From positions 29,759,427 to 29,823,426 of the forward strand of contig OX578283.1 of NCBI GenBank assembly GCA_951217055.1: a stretch of DNA of 64,000 bases, given 5' to 3'. This stretch comes from Gerris lacustris (Eukaryota > Arthropoda > Insecta > Hemiptera > Gerridae). A program made the translations under genes and the position numbers. Below are positions 36,401 through 45,961 of this stretch, in pieces. Positions within the stretch are counted from its first letter, which is position 1. The number at the start of each line of letters is the position of its first letter. The notes beneath the pieces are model-generated. The model was given only the letters and a program-made list of their open reading frames with translations. It had not been told where the DNA came from and did no database searches.

Positions 36401-39113
36401 AATAATAAAATATTCTTTAAAGGAAGAATTAAACGTTGTATGTTTGTATGTTGTATTTTATAGTAATAAGTGGCTTCTCTGATTGTTTCGTGACTACTTA
36501 CGAGAACACGCTACTTTATTACACGATAATAATTCTCAATTTTCCTAATTATTCTCACTCGGACTCCCCAAATTAAATAATTGAAACAACCACCGCCATT
36601 TATTATTGCCTTAATAACTAGAGGTTTGAATGCCAGACCAAATATAATTTTCAGGTCAATTATTTTTAAGAAAAAATAACGTCAAACGAAGTAACAATTA
36701 TAGCGTATTTATATTGTTACAAAAATTATTTCTTTCTTATTAATTTCTTTTATTTTTTTTATTTGATTTCGCATGTCTATTTTATGTATAAAAAAAAAAA
36801 AAAAAAATATTATAAATTATTGCACGATGACTGAATTATATTCTATTAACAAAGAAAGGGACAGTGTTTGATTTGAGAAGAAGTTGTCTTAGTTGAATCT
36901 ATGCATGTTTACTACACGTGATAATAAAATAAACTTGTGCATCTTCATACTAAGAACTCTGAATTAGATATATCTACCAAATATTTCTCGAACTTAGTTA
37001 AATTGACAGATAGTTATTGACAAATTTTCAATACAGAACGATTTCAACTGCTTTATTTGGTCATTAGTAGCAAAGTTCATATTAAACATTAGTAATTAAA
37101 GAATGGGAGATATTAATAACAATAAAGAATTATACATAATGTAGTAGAAAAGGAGGTTTATTTAATGTAAGTTTTTAACAAAAAAAAAAAATTTTGTTAA
37201 AAGCCAATTTTTTTTGGTTATTTAAAAGTAACAACAAATTTGAAAATATAGAAAAATATTTTAATAGCATTTTCTTGGTAAAAGTCGAACTCCTTCATCG
37301 CAAATATCTATAAATGGTTAGATCACTTATTATCTATTCGTCTTTAGCATGGGCAACAAAATCAATAATTAAACGGGGCTGTTTCTAATAAAGGGAAACA
37401 ATAAACCACAAACTCTTTCAAGAAGGACCTGTATTTGTAGATTTGTGTGCACATCTTTAGATTGTTGCTTCCCAATGTTTTTTAGAATATAAATACTTTG
37501 ATTAAATAACTATTAAGACATGGGATGTTTAGTCCAAAGTCCAATGTACTTTAGAACAAAGGAATAACACACTTTTGTTTTTATAAAGGGAGTAACAGTC
37601 TAAAGAAGAACATCCCGTACACCTTTCTTAGACTGTTACCCCCCTCTGTTTTTTCTATAAGGGGAGTAATAATCTAAAGAAGTGCCAATTTGTTAACGTT
37701 GACTTGTTTTAATCTAAAGTCTTATCAATCACATCATTTGTATGCTGAGCCAACATGTTAAGCACCTAAATTGCATCGCCAATAAAACGGTAAATTTTCT
37801 GAGCCATGTTTTCTAAGATTTACAAATTATTTTGGTGATTACTATAGTACCACAAAGTAAGGTATTTATACTTTAAGTTACGAAATATTTATTATAAAAG
37901 TTCATTTAAAAAAAGTACAAATTGTATTGGATTCTCCAGATCAGTTTTTACGCTCGAACAAAGAAAAAAATAACAAAAGTGGAGGAAACCCCTGAAATTT
38001 ATTTGATAATTTTGGATAAAAAGATTATATTAGTGCCCCTCTTGTTTAGAAACTGATCATGAGCAATTCTTGTACACGTACCATGTTTGGCACTTCTTTA
38101 CATTGTTACTCCCCTTATAAAGAAAACTGAGGGGAGTAACAAACTAAAAAGGTGTACGGAATGTTCTTCTTTAGATTGTTACTCCCCTTACAAAAACAGA
38201 AGTGTGATATTCCTTTGTCCCGAAGTACATTGGACTAAACAACTCTTTGTCTCAATAGTTATTTAGTCAGTCATTTATATTTAAAAAAAAAAACATAGGG
38301 AGTAACAATCCATGTTTATATGGTGTAAGTCCTGAATTGACGCCAACATGTTAAGCACCTAAATTGTATCGCCAATAAAATAAAACCCTATCTTACATCA
38401 GAAACGGTATTCTGAGCCATGTTTTCTAAGATTTACAAATTATTTTGGTGATTACTAATGTACCACAAAGTAAGGTATTTATACTTTGTGGTTTTTAAAA
38501 TGCTGTACAATGTCTCGTCTCTATTTAAAAGCATATTAACTAAATTCTAAAAGAATATATACATCAAATTACCGTTTCCACATCAGCGTTTTGATGATCT
38601 GATTATTTATAAATAATCGAGTACTGTCCTGAAGGCGACGACTCACCTCGAAATGACTTGTTATTACTAAGCTAAGGCAACCACATTTATTCCAAGAAAA
38701 ATAAATGTTTATTTTGATTTGTTGGTCTTAAAATAGATATAATAACTTATCTAAATAGAAATCTAAATTAATTTACTTAATTTTACTTTTTTCTTGAATA
38801 TAAAATTTAGCGCGTTGCCAAGGGCTTAACTAAGTCTATTATAAAGCAATTAATTATTATTTAATTGATTATATGTTAGATCAATAAATGGCGTATTTAT
38901 TTATCTCAAATCAAATCAATTTACCGGCAAGGCTAGAAGTTCTTTAAGTCTGTCCTGGACAATAGTTCCGTTCTTCTCCCTAATCAGGATATAAACAGAG
39001 TTTATGTCGGGGCAACTCCGAACTAGTTTCTCTAGTAGAATAGCTCCAAGGAAACCAGTCGCTCCTGTTACAAACACGTTACATCCTGCGTAGAATCCTT
39101 TAATCTCTGACAT
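27343..39113 (-). CDS. FAR: Fatty acyl-CoA reductase, complete 8-exon gene (499 aa)
   Basis: Reduces fatty acyl-CoA to fatty alcohol with NADPH (family knowledge); insect members supply alcohols for cuticular lipids, waxes, tracheal lining or pheromones and sit on the ER or peroxisome membrane. Exons, read down the minus strand: 39113-38925, 36260-36021, 34972-34827, 34699-34590, 34174-33979, 31875-31642, 29197-28940, 27469-27343. They sum to 1,500 nt with consistent phases and GT-AG borders. Visible: TGATGFLG (residues 16-23), HVAA (107-110), YVSTAY (147-152), YSFTK catalytic motif (201-205), VRPSIV (224-229), KEPMPGW (234-240), FAR_C-type NWKDYLENCVLG (425-436) and a hydrophobic tail (461-499). 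The length is typical of the family. The start is the first ATG before the Rossmann motif; an AG just upstream suggests a 5' UTR intron. A possible AATAAA (minus) lies at 27047-27052. No break was found. Substrate chain length cannot be read from sequence. Confidence 0.95.
27725..28450 (+). repeat. Composite of family A fragments (FAR intron 7)
   Basis: Several forward pieces: a CAGGCATCAGAAAACATTTT part, an end block (27,960-28,000), a hairpin block CTTCCGAGCTTACCGAATG (28,045), then a short inverted piece ACGGAACCAAAAATG near 28,410. Deletions and an inversion are evident. Confidence 0.7.
28490..28680 (-). repeat. HINE-like family B tail fragment (FAR intron 7)
   Basis: Reverse copy of the family B tail: CGGTCCGAGACAACTCAG, CTTTCTCATATACGAGTTC, CATTTAATTGTTATTGAAC and CGGCGGGGAATC. 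The core and hairpin are absent. Confidence 0.7.
28940..29197 (-). CDS. FAR: FAR coding exon 7 (C-terminal domain)
   Basis: Residues 372-457 plus two bases, between TTGCAG and AT|GTAAGT. It covers the FAR_C (sterile) domain: FDFDIGQINWKDYLENCVLG followed by VRQYFFKED. An in-frame ATG inside the exon opens an apparent 75-residue reading frame, but this is only part of the exon. Confidence 0.93.
29236..29360. repeat. Partial MITE of the TTACTCCCC family (FAR intron 6)
   Basis: Begins CTTCTTTAGATTGTTACTCC and keeps the body up to GGACAAAGGAATATCACA, but the second end is missing. Confidence 0.65.
29425..29512. repeat. Short G-rich tandem repeat (FAR intron 6)
   Basis: Three units of about 25 bp of the form GGGGAAACCCAAAAAACTAA. 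Confidence 0.75.
30262..30740 (-). repeat. Crypton-like fragment repeat, copy 3 (FAR intron 6)
   Basis: A reverse copy of the 26-kb repeat, sharing leader, NNTPPEIINSAQNTTNELMS frame, SLSKEKYELTYRKF and the GCGTACCGTTCTTTATCTAC end block. The frame stops soon after the YRKF motif. Confidence 0.7.
31642..31875 (-). CDS. FAR: FAR coding exon 6
   Basis: Residues 294-371 plus two bases, between TTTCAG and AA|GTAAGT. It encodes VYHFTSGSKNPITWGQF, the conserved end of the NAD-binding domain, then the linker into the FAR C-terminal domain with its basic and aromatic residues. Confidence 0.92.
32987..33140 (-). mobile_element. 5'-truncated retroposon with target-site duplication (FAR intron 5)
   Basis: Flanked by an exact 15-bp duplication GATTACTTAATTGTT (32972-32986 and 33141-33155). 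On the minus strand it runs from TGCCCGAAGTAATGCGAAAG through TGGGTAAAAATCCCACACTA to a poly-A tail at the plus-strand T run. This structure (3' fragment, poly-A, long duplication) is that of a LINE-mobilised insert. Only the 3' end is present, so the parent family cannot be named. Confidence 0.85.
33979..34174 (-). CDS. FAR: FAR coding exon 5
   Basis: Residues 229-293 plus two bases, between TTGCAG and AAAG|GTAACC. It encodes VLGTLKEPMPGWVDNVYNG, a G-rich GASAGVFR loop and YVDPDKVTDMVPSDQ, all typical of FAR substrate-side loops. Confidence 0.93.
34590..34699 (-). CDS. FAR: FAR coding exon 4 (YxxxK active site)
   Basis: Residues 192-228 plus one base, between TTTCAG and TTG|GTAAGC. It contains PNTYSFTKLMAE with catalytic Tyr201 and Lys205, then VPVAIVRPSI, the most conserved block of the FAR N-terminal domain. 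Confidence 0.94.
34827..34972 (-). CDS. FAR: FAR coding exon 3
   Basis: Residues 144-191 plus two bases of codon 192, between TTCTAG and CA|GTAATA. It encodes SLVYVSTAYANS, the conserved strand that holds the catalytic serine/threonine of extended short-chain dehydrogenases. Confidence 0.92.
35366..35639. repeat. 137-bp direct tandem duplication (FAR intron 2)
   Basis: Copies 35366-35502 and 35503-35639 are in direct tandem and look identical. The unit begins ATTCTGACTATTACAACAAA and ends ATATAGAAGATTTT. It lies wholly inside the intron. Confidence 0.92.
36021..36260 (-). CDS. FAR: FAR coding exon 2
   Basis: Residues 64-143, phase 0 at both ends, between TTCCAG and AAG|GTGAAA. It carries the PLQGDL strand (78-83), VIFHVAA (104-110) and INVVGT (124-129), all conserved Rossmann-fold segments of FAR proteins. 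Reading through the donor gives an open frame for about 60 more codons, but this lacks the conserved YVSTAY segment that exon 3 supplies. Confidence 0.93.
37453..37683. repeat. Small MITE of the TTACTCCCC family (FAR intron 1)
   Basis: Starts CATCTTTAGATTGTTGCTTC and ends GGGGAGTAATAATCTAAAG, with an internal GGGAGTAACAGTCTAAAGAA inverted unit; opposite in layout to the 38.1-kb copy. Confidence 0.72.
38092..38311. repeat. Small MITE of the TTACTCCCC family (FAR intron 1)
   Basis: Same layout as the 51.9-kb copy: a nested short inverted pair, AGAAGTGTGATATTCCTTTG, ACATTGGACTAAACA, then GGGAGTAACAATCC. Confidence 0.78.
38324..38790. repeat. Duplicated FAR-flank segment, copy 1
   Basis: Contains CAACATGTTAAGCACCTAAA, GAGCCATGTTTTCTAAGATT, TTTGTGGTTTTTAAAATGCT, CTGTACAATGTCTCGTCTCT-type text, a GCGACGACTCACCTCG block (donor-like on the minus strand) and TTGTTATTACTAAGCTAAGG. 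The first half recurs at 37.72-37.89 kb, the second at 43.25-43.42 and 55.4-55.6 kb, same orientation. It also provides the empty site for the Harbinger-type insertion. Confidence 0.75.
38925..39113 (-). CDS. FAR: FAR coding exon 1 (Rossmann NADPH-binding motif)
   Basis: Residues 1-63, ending in phase 0 at a CCG|GTAAAT donor. It contains the dinucleotide-binding TGATGFLG at 16-23; many relatives have TGGTGFLG. The segment after it (LLEKLVRSCPDI) is the usual FAR helix. Upstream the minus strand reads GATAG-AG-ATG, so a splice acceptor may lie 3-5 nt before the start codon and the 5' UTR would then be split. Confidence 0.93.
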
Positions 39114-40039
39114 CTCTATCTAAACAGGAAGTTCACAAATCATAGCAATTAAAATGATTAACGTATATAAAATTTAAATGTATTATATCCTTGACCCCTT
39201 TAGTAATATTGTAGTCTTAATATAAATAAAAAATTTCAATAAGAATTACCTAATATTTAATATTATTTCTCTAGACAAATTAATATACGGACAAGAGATT
39301 ATTTTGCTGAGTATTTTCCGATAAACTTCCTGCAATTATCCTTTGAATAATAAATAAAACTCCACACTATTTTTTTTTTTTTTTTTCTTGGAATTTAATA
39401 AAGAGAAGATAACCCTTTGTTGGATTACGCTATACATAAATAATTTACTTTAAAATGTTTGTACTAAAAGGATCCTTTCAGTTCCTTGAGTTTTTCCTAT
39501 TTTAAAAGAACCTAAGAAAATAAAAATATATTCAAAACTTTAGAACAAACCTTTAAAATAATAAACTCGTATCTTGACAAAACCTAAGTCAATTATAGCA
39601 TTTGAATACTTCCACACTTCACACAAGGTACCTACGAGAAGAACTGGACTGGACTAACTCTCTAAAGCCAAGTTTCATTGAAAGCTTACTCTCATACAAT
39701 GGGAAGAAAATCCAAGTGGGTGTCATCACCTAGCTTAATGTATTCTTGTGTAATGCACGTGACATTGCCCTTAACCAAATAAATACAATCAGGATGTGAG
39801 TTTGTTTACAATGAACTGAGAGGCTTTCACTTTGAAGCCCATTACCACAAACATACCAGACTAAATCATAATTAGAAAATGACACATTCTCGACCTTGTT
39901 TTCTACGCAACCAAATAATGAAATATTATTCATGTTGGGCTATGTTGGACCATCATTTAATGAATTCCAAATCTAAAACACGACCAATTGTGCTAGTTTT
40001 TAAACTTTACAGTATGCTAGCCTTCACCCCACACTCAAT

Positions 40040-40492
40040 ATAATCTCAAATAAATGTATGTTTGTGCGCATGTGGAAGAGAAACAAGGAAAAACAGAAGT
40101 TAGCAACTTATATGGGACCAACAATGGACTAATTATGATCTACCATGCAAATTTCATTAAAATCGGACGATTAGTTTTTAATATATACATAATATATGTT
40201 AGTTCGTAAAAATTGAGCGACAGACCGACAGAAAGACACGGAACCAAAAATGTTCTTTGATGTCTGAAATCGATTTCTTTCTTGGAATTTTTGAAATCGG
40301 AGACATAAAATATTTTCGTTCTTCAGAACGATCACAAAATTTCCGGTACCTTTGGTAAACTCGGAAGAAAAAGGGGGAAAATTAAATAAATTTGACAACA
40401 ATGGATTATAAAGCATTAAATCATGATAGTATACGTGGTAAGACGCGAGGAAGCTATATAATATGCTACACTAATTGGCAGATTATTTTAAT
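40040..40492 (-). repeat. HINE-like family A copy, rearranged
   Basis: A reverse body (40,045-40,370) with the core reading, reversed, TGTCTTTCTGTCGGTCTGTC, joined to a forward end block GGAAGCTATATAATATGCTA. The body/end orientation switch at about 40,370 marks an internal inversion. Confidence 0.75.
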
Positions 40493-40849
40493 ATGATTAA
40501 CTACTGTCTAGAATTATTATTAAAATTCTTTTGTGATGAAAGAATATCTAGATGCCCCTCATGGACCAAATATAATTTGAAAATCCGATATTTTCTGTTT
40601 CATGTTTACTAAGAATATTTGAATGATTTTGGTGATTACTAATGTCCAGTAATTACCTTAAGGCGGAGATACACATGCCGTCAAATTGGGGAAGTAGCTT
40701 GCATGCCAAATGAGGGTATTTGCCAGTAACTGGCATGCTAAGGATTTTTTAAAAGTTTTTATCTGCTTGCTTGCCAGCTACAGGCATGCCATTTAACATA
40801 TACATGTGCAAGTAGCTGGCATGTTTTGGAACGAAGTTCCTTATGACGT

Positions 40850-41100
40850 TCTGGAGCCCGGGAGTGAATCCGAAAAAAACGACCAACATCACCGTCACGC
40901 AAAATCCGTCACGAAATCTACAGATGACGATAACTTGAGTAAAAGCTCACCAAGTTAGATGAAATTTGGTACACATGTTCATTTTACCAATGCCCAGGCT
41001 GAGTTCGTCGGAAAACGTTATCCGCCCAAGCGTTCACGCGCAACGCTCGCGTAAACATAACCTTTAAAAGACGGGAAAAAGTGTTATTAAGGAAGCCTGT
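40850..41100 (+). repeat. HINE-like family D-related segment
   Basis: Shares GATGACGATAACTTGAGTAA, AAATTTGGTACACATG, CCCAAGCGTTCACGCGCAAC and GCTCGCGTAAAC with the 20.9-kb repeat in opposite window orientation. No GTCT run here. Bracketed by inverted GGAACGAAGTTCC (about 40,839) and GGAACTTCGTTCC (about 41,537). Confidence 0.6.
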
Positions 41101-41602
41101 TACTTGACTTGTTTTGATTATTTTTGTTATATATGTCAAAAATGTCACTTTGTTTTGTAAATAAATAAAATATAATCATGTAAAATTTCACCCTGATACA
41201 AGCAGAAACTGTAGAGCAGGGAAGAGATATATTTTAAATTAATTGGCTGGGTAGGTAGAAAACAGTCCTATTTCAATCCAAACTCATTTAACAAACATAC
41301 TCTTTCCCTATAAACTCATCATGATCAACTTTTTTCTTATATTTAATATATATTTATTGTAAGACGCTTGCTTTAATTATACAAATAATGATTTTCTTTT
41401 AATTTTGGTACAAAGTTACAAACAGTTCGTTACTTTTAATTTTGTCTCTTTTCTAACTCCGCCATGTATAAGTAGTTAGCAATGTATACGTACTTAGCAG
41501 TGTGATTTTATAATTTATATTTAATGAAAAATGTAAGGAACTTCGTTCCTACCGGGTGTCCCGCGACACCACACGTATATTTTTTTGTTCAAGCTACAGG
41601 CA

Positions 41603-43221
41603 CAGTGCCGGAACTAGCCGTGTGCATGGGGTCAGCCGCACACGGGCCTCGGGGTAAGGGGGGCCTCACTTCCACTCGGCCAGTTATAAAAAAAGAATTA
41701 ATAATATAAAAATAAATTAATAAAAAATAAAGAATAATTTTACTAAAAAGGTGAAGTTAGTTTATATTTTATTTATTACCATTGTTATTATTAATATTAT
41801 TTTTGTGTGGTAGGTATCTATATTCTTTTCCACATAATAATAATTATTATTATAATTTTTTGAGACAATTGATGATAAATGCTTGATCATCATCAATTTG
41901 ACAATTGATGATGATTGCTAAGATAATATTATTAATATAAAAAATTGACTTACAACATGATGTGATTTTTATACATTTGGGTATTTTAGACTGTTAATGT
42001 TTTGTATTATTCTGTATATGTTTCATCTTTAGTAAGTTTTTAAATTAATTATAAATTTTTAACTTGTAAAATATGCCTACACAGGGGCCACCTAACACGA
42101 TGCACTCAATATCTCCGGAATCTACTGCAGGAAGAAAGACGCGGTTTGCTGGGTTCTATGTTAACTTAAAATGCGCTAACAGAAAACATGCTAAGCACTT
42201 TGAGCGCTAAAATGCTCTGTAGCAGTACTTACAAAGTTAATAGATGACATATTTTTAAGGCTAAAGTTAGATTCTATGGCTTAAAATAAGAACTTTTTAC
42301 TCTTGGTATTTTTTCTCCAAGAATTAAAGTTTCAAAATATGATTATTCAACTCAAGTCTAACAGCTAAAATAATGGATCTAATAAAAAAAATTAAAACAA
42401 CAATAGTGTGCCCTACAAAAGTCAAAAAGGGTTGTGTGTTTGTCTCCCCAAGACATTGAGACTCCTGGGGAAGTTCTATATTTAATATTCCTTTATCTTA
42501 ATAGTTGATTGGACCAAGGGATATGATAACAATTATAAACACAAGTGTGATATTCCTTTGTCCCAAAATACATTAGAACCCCTTCGTTAACAGTAATTTA
42601 GACTAATGAATATATGCTACTCTGTATAATGTTCCTTTGGCAAAATACATAACTATTAACACAAAGGGATATAGGGGATGCTAAAGTAAAAAAGTACCAT
42701 TATAACTTTTTTGCTCATTTTCGTAACTTTTTTACTTTCCACATAAAGAGAAAATATTGTAATGGCGAGATATTGTATGGCAATTGTATTGTTTGAGGTC
42801 CCCTGAGTCCAAAAATGTAGTTTTTAAAAAATGTCTGTCGTCTGTCCGTGCAGACATCTGGAGCCTAAACTACTGGGCCGATTTAGACGAAATTCAGCAT
42901 ACATGTTCAGAAAAATCATACCCCGAGGAGAAATTAATTTTACCTTCAAATTTGAGGGCGCTACTCCTTAAAAACTATGAAAAAAAGTGAATAAAGTATT
43001 TCTCGAAAACGGTTTTGACTAAAATATTCTAAAATGTAGTTCATTTAATTTATATTGTTTTTTTTATCATGAAATAATTTTTTTTGTTGCAATTTATTAC
43101 AAATCTTATGTGTATCCCGAAAAATGAGGCGACAAAAATATTTGGTCTTCTTAAAGGGGGGGGGGGGGGTCCTAAAAAAAAATCTTGCACACGGGCCTCA
43201 GCAGGCCTAGTTCCGTCTCTG
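41603..43221. mobile_element. hAT element nested in the Harbinger-type element
   Basis: The left end is CAGTGCCGGAACTAGCC and the right end, reverse-complemented, CAGAGACGGAACTAGGCC. An exact 8-bp duplication TACAGGCA flanks it (41595-41602 and 43222-43229). CAG-type termini with an 8-bp duplication are diagnostic of hAT. The 1,619-bp insert has no transposase frame and itself contains a small CTCC-type MITE relic (about 42430-42670) and a family B repeat (42728-43060). Confidence 0.88.
42728..43060 (+). repeat. HINE-like family B copy inside the hAT element
   Basis: Contains GAGGTCCCCTGAGTCCAAAA, a GTCTGTCGTCTGTCCGTGCAGAC core, TGGAGCCTAAACTACTGGGC and GAAAAATCATACCCCGAGG, all shared with other family B copies. 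It starts with the ACTTTC...GAGAAAA hairpin and is truncated before the B-box-like part. Confidence 0.8.
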
Positions 43222-43244
43222 TACAGGCATGTGTATCTCCGCCT

Positions 43245-43545
43245 TTACTTTGTGGTTTTTAAAATCCTGTACAATGTCTCGTCTCTATTAAATATTATAT
43301 TAATTAAATTCTAAAAATAAAATATATGCGTATATCAAATTACCGTTGCCACAGCGTTCTGCTGAGATCATCATTTATATAATCGAGTTGTATCCTACGG
43401 CGACACTCACCTCGGAAATGGCAATCATAATGACGTATTCATGCATGGACAATGTTGGGCCATCATATAAAGTAGTCTAACTCTAGAACACTTCATGAGT
43501 AGCTGGGCTAGTTTTTAAACTTAGAATACTAGCCTTCACGCGTGA
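43245..43545. repeat. Duplicated FAR-flank segment, copy 2
   Basis: Continues from the right end of the Harbinger-type element: CTTTGTGGTTTTTAAAATCC, TGTACAATGTCTCGTCTCTA, CGGCGACACTCACCTCGG, then GGGCCATCAT...CTAGTTTTTAAACTT...CTAGCCTTCAC, which matches 39,950-40,030 upstream of the FAR start. The left half of this copy lies before the insertion (40,614-40,660). Confidence 0.72.
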
Positions 43546-43961
43546 GGCTCATGCTAGGAATCAGTGGCTTTTACCTAATATCAAGTAGTCCACGTGCTTA
43601 AATGAAACACCTAAATAGTTTCGATTTCAAATAAGCCTCATAGAAAAGAACCAGGACTATATTAAACATCATTCATTCCATTATAAGAAATAAAATACCA
43701 TGCAAGTCGCAGTTTGCAGGCTATTTATTACATGAAAAATTCCTTTATTTTTTTATTAGGGACTATAAATAACCATTTTATAATTAAGATTGAATAATGC
43801 ACTGACCACAATTGTGCGCATAGAATTATTAAATATTGTTAATCTACGCCTTAAGAGCTTTCATAAATATATGAGTAAAAACTACAAATTACTATAATAA
43901 TTGTGCAAAACTTTTGTAAAAAAAATCAACAACCGTGATTGATATGAATGGTTTTTTTTTT

Positions 43962-44690
43962 AACTTTTTACTTTCTCATATTAAGAGAAAGTATTGTGAT
44001 GGCACGAAAATTCGATTTTGAGATTTTGATGGATTTACACGTTTTGAGGTGCTCTGAGTCCAAAAAAGTGGTTTTTAAAACATTTCTGTCTGACGTCTGT
44101 TCTTTTGTGCAGACGCCTGGAGCCTAAACTACTCGGCCGATTTTAACGAAATTTAGCATACATGATCAGAAAAATCATGCCTCGAGGCAAAATCTAGAAA
44201 TGAATTTTAGCTCTAAATTTCGGGCGCTACTCCTTACCCTTCAAAAACTCTGAAAAAGCGTGAAAAAGAAATATATTTCTCGAAAACGGTCCCGATGATT
44301 TTGAATGCGACAAATTCTAAAATGCAGTCCATTTAAACACGAATAACAATATAAGCCGTTCTTCCGGGAAAGTCTAGTTCCTGAGAAAATAGCTTTAAAA
44401 AACGCGGACAGAGAGGGTAAAAAAACGCGGGCCGGGTTCGATTCCCCGCTGAGGAGGTTATTTTTATGATAAATTTAGATGAAATGTTTATCAAAAATTA
44501 AATGTATATACGAAAACTAATAAATGGAAAACACTGGACTAAGTAATTATGAACTCGTATATGAGAATGTTTGTCTGTGTTGTCTCGGAATGTGCATTCG
44601 AAAACTAATAAATGGAAAACACTGGGCTAAGTAATTATATGAACTCGTATATGAGAAAATTTGTCTGAGTTGTCTCAGAGATTTTTTATA
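43962..44690 (+). repeat. HINE-like family B copy, longest in the window
   Basis: Complete from the terminal hairpin ACTTTCTCATATTAAGAGAAAGT through GATGGCACGAAAATTCG, the GTCTGACGTCTG core, GGAGCC, GAAAACGGTCCCGATG and GGGTTCGATTCCCCGC to the end CTCGTATATGAGAA...GTTGTCTCGG. The last ~75 bp (ATACGAAAACTAATAAATGG...) is duplicated in tandem. Confidence 0.85.
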
Positions 44691-45483
44691 TTTTATTTAA
44701 TACCTAGGTTCTACTCAATATTTTTCCCCAGTTCACAATGAAGTTTATCATTTGAATGTAAATATGATGCCTAAATAGTAGTATAATATATATAAATAGG
44801 TAGTAAAAGTAAATAAAATTGATTTCCCTGCAATAAAAAAAAAATTTATTTCCAACGATTTTAAAATCTAAAACTGCAATATTTATGATATTAATATAAG
44901 TGGTCTCTTAAAAGCTTCAAAAAACGACCTTAATTGCTCAGAAACAGAGTGTTTTGGCCTACCCACTCTTATGATCACAAATATAAATCTAAATAATACT
45001 TGTAATTTAAAACCTGAATTTGTATTGGAAATTTGTTTTGGAGTCCAGAGTTTTACTTATTGTAAACCTCGGTGACCTTGGTTAGTTGAATTATCAATAT
45101 GATGGCCTTGCTTCGTCAACTTTTCTGAACAATTAACCATTTTAATTTTTTCCATTTAATAATGCATATTAAATCCGTAATAAACATCTTCTATACCTAT
45201 TAACACTCTATAATATGACCTTTCATTTCATTTTAAAGCCGGTAATTTTATATTCAAATCAAATAATTTGCATCTAACTATATACTTCGTATGTGGTGTT
45301 AATTAATCTAAAAATATATGGATTAAAAACCTTTTCTAATCAAGTAAATGTTTATTTGTACGTTAATTGTATATCAAGCAAGTTTTTGAGATGATTTATT
45401 TATTAATATGTTAGGATTCAAAGAGTTAAAAAATGTGCACACACTTTGACTACTTTTTTGAACTACTTTCTATTTCAATTACA

Positions 45484-45486
<3 letters not shown>

Positions 45487-45565
<79 letters not shown>
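45487..45565. repeat. (TA)n microsatellite left of the LTR element
   Basis: A pure TA tract abutting the 5' LTR. With the tract at 48,660-48,704 it represents the target split by the retrotransposon. Confidence 0.96.
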
Positions 45566-45568
<3 letters not shown>

Positions 45569-45961
45569 AACGGATCAACAAACTTAGAGCTGCCGAGTTT
45601 AAAGATCGGAGTTGATTAGAAGATAATCTTTATTTACATTTGTAACATCCCGATAAGATTATCTCAAGCTATATGAAGACAGTTTGGGCTAGAGCCTCCG
45701 ACAGTGAGCTCCCCTTACCACATGCATATTAAATAGTCTTTTTTATTAAACATCGCCCAAAGCAATCATTCACCGAAACTTTCAACCTGACAGTTGTCGT
45801 TTCTCCTCATTCAACGGTCGACCATCAACGACATGGCTTGATTAATTATTATTTGTTAATATTATTAAATTTATATTTATATTAGTACAATTAAAATTAT
45901 TTACTAAAACTACTAATTGGTAAAACTTAAATATTCTAGGACCTAAAGCCCTAACGTTTCA
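45566..45961 (+). repeat. 5' LTR (396 bp)
   Basis: Direct repeat of 48264-48659. By eye I found no difference along the full length. The terminal dinucleotides are TG and CA. It is preceded by a (TA)n tract and followed directly by TTGGCGCCC, the primer-binding region. Confidence 0.95.

Larger units (their letters stand above)
40661..43244. mobile_element. PIF/Harbinger-type element, TTA duplication, split by a hAT insertion
   Basis: The ends are perfect 19-bp inverted repeats, AGGCGGAGATACACATGCC, flanked by TTA (40658-40660 and 43245-43247). A three-base TTA/TAA duplication is the hallmark of PIF/Harbinger elements. A paralogous segment at 38,450-38,500 shows the same flanks (GATTACTAATG... 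and CTTTGTGGTTTTT) without the insert, so an empty site is available in this window. Without the nested hAT the element was about 957 bp. Subterminal GGCATGCC-type motifs are present. No transposase ORF, so it is non-autonomous. Confidence 0.88.
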
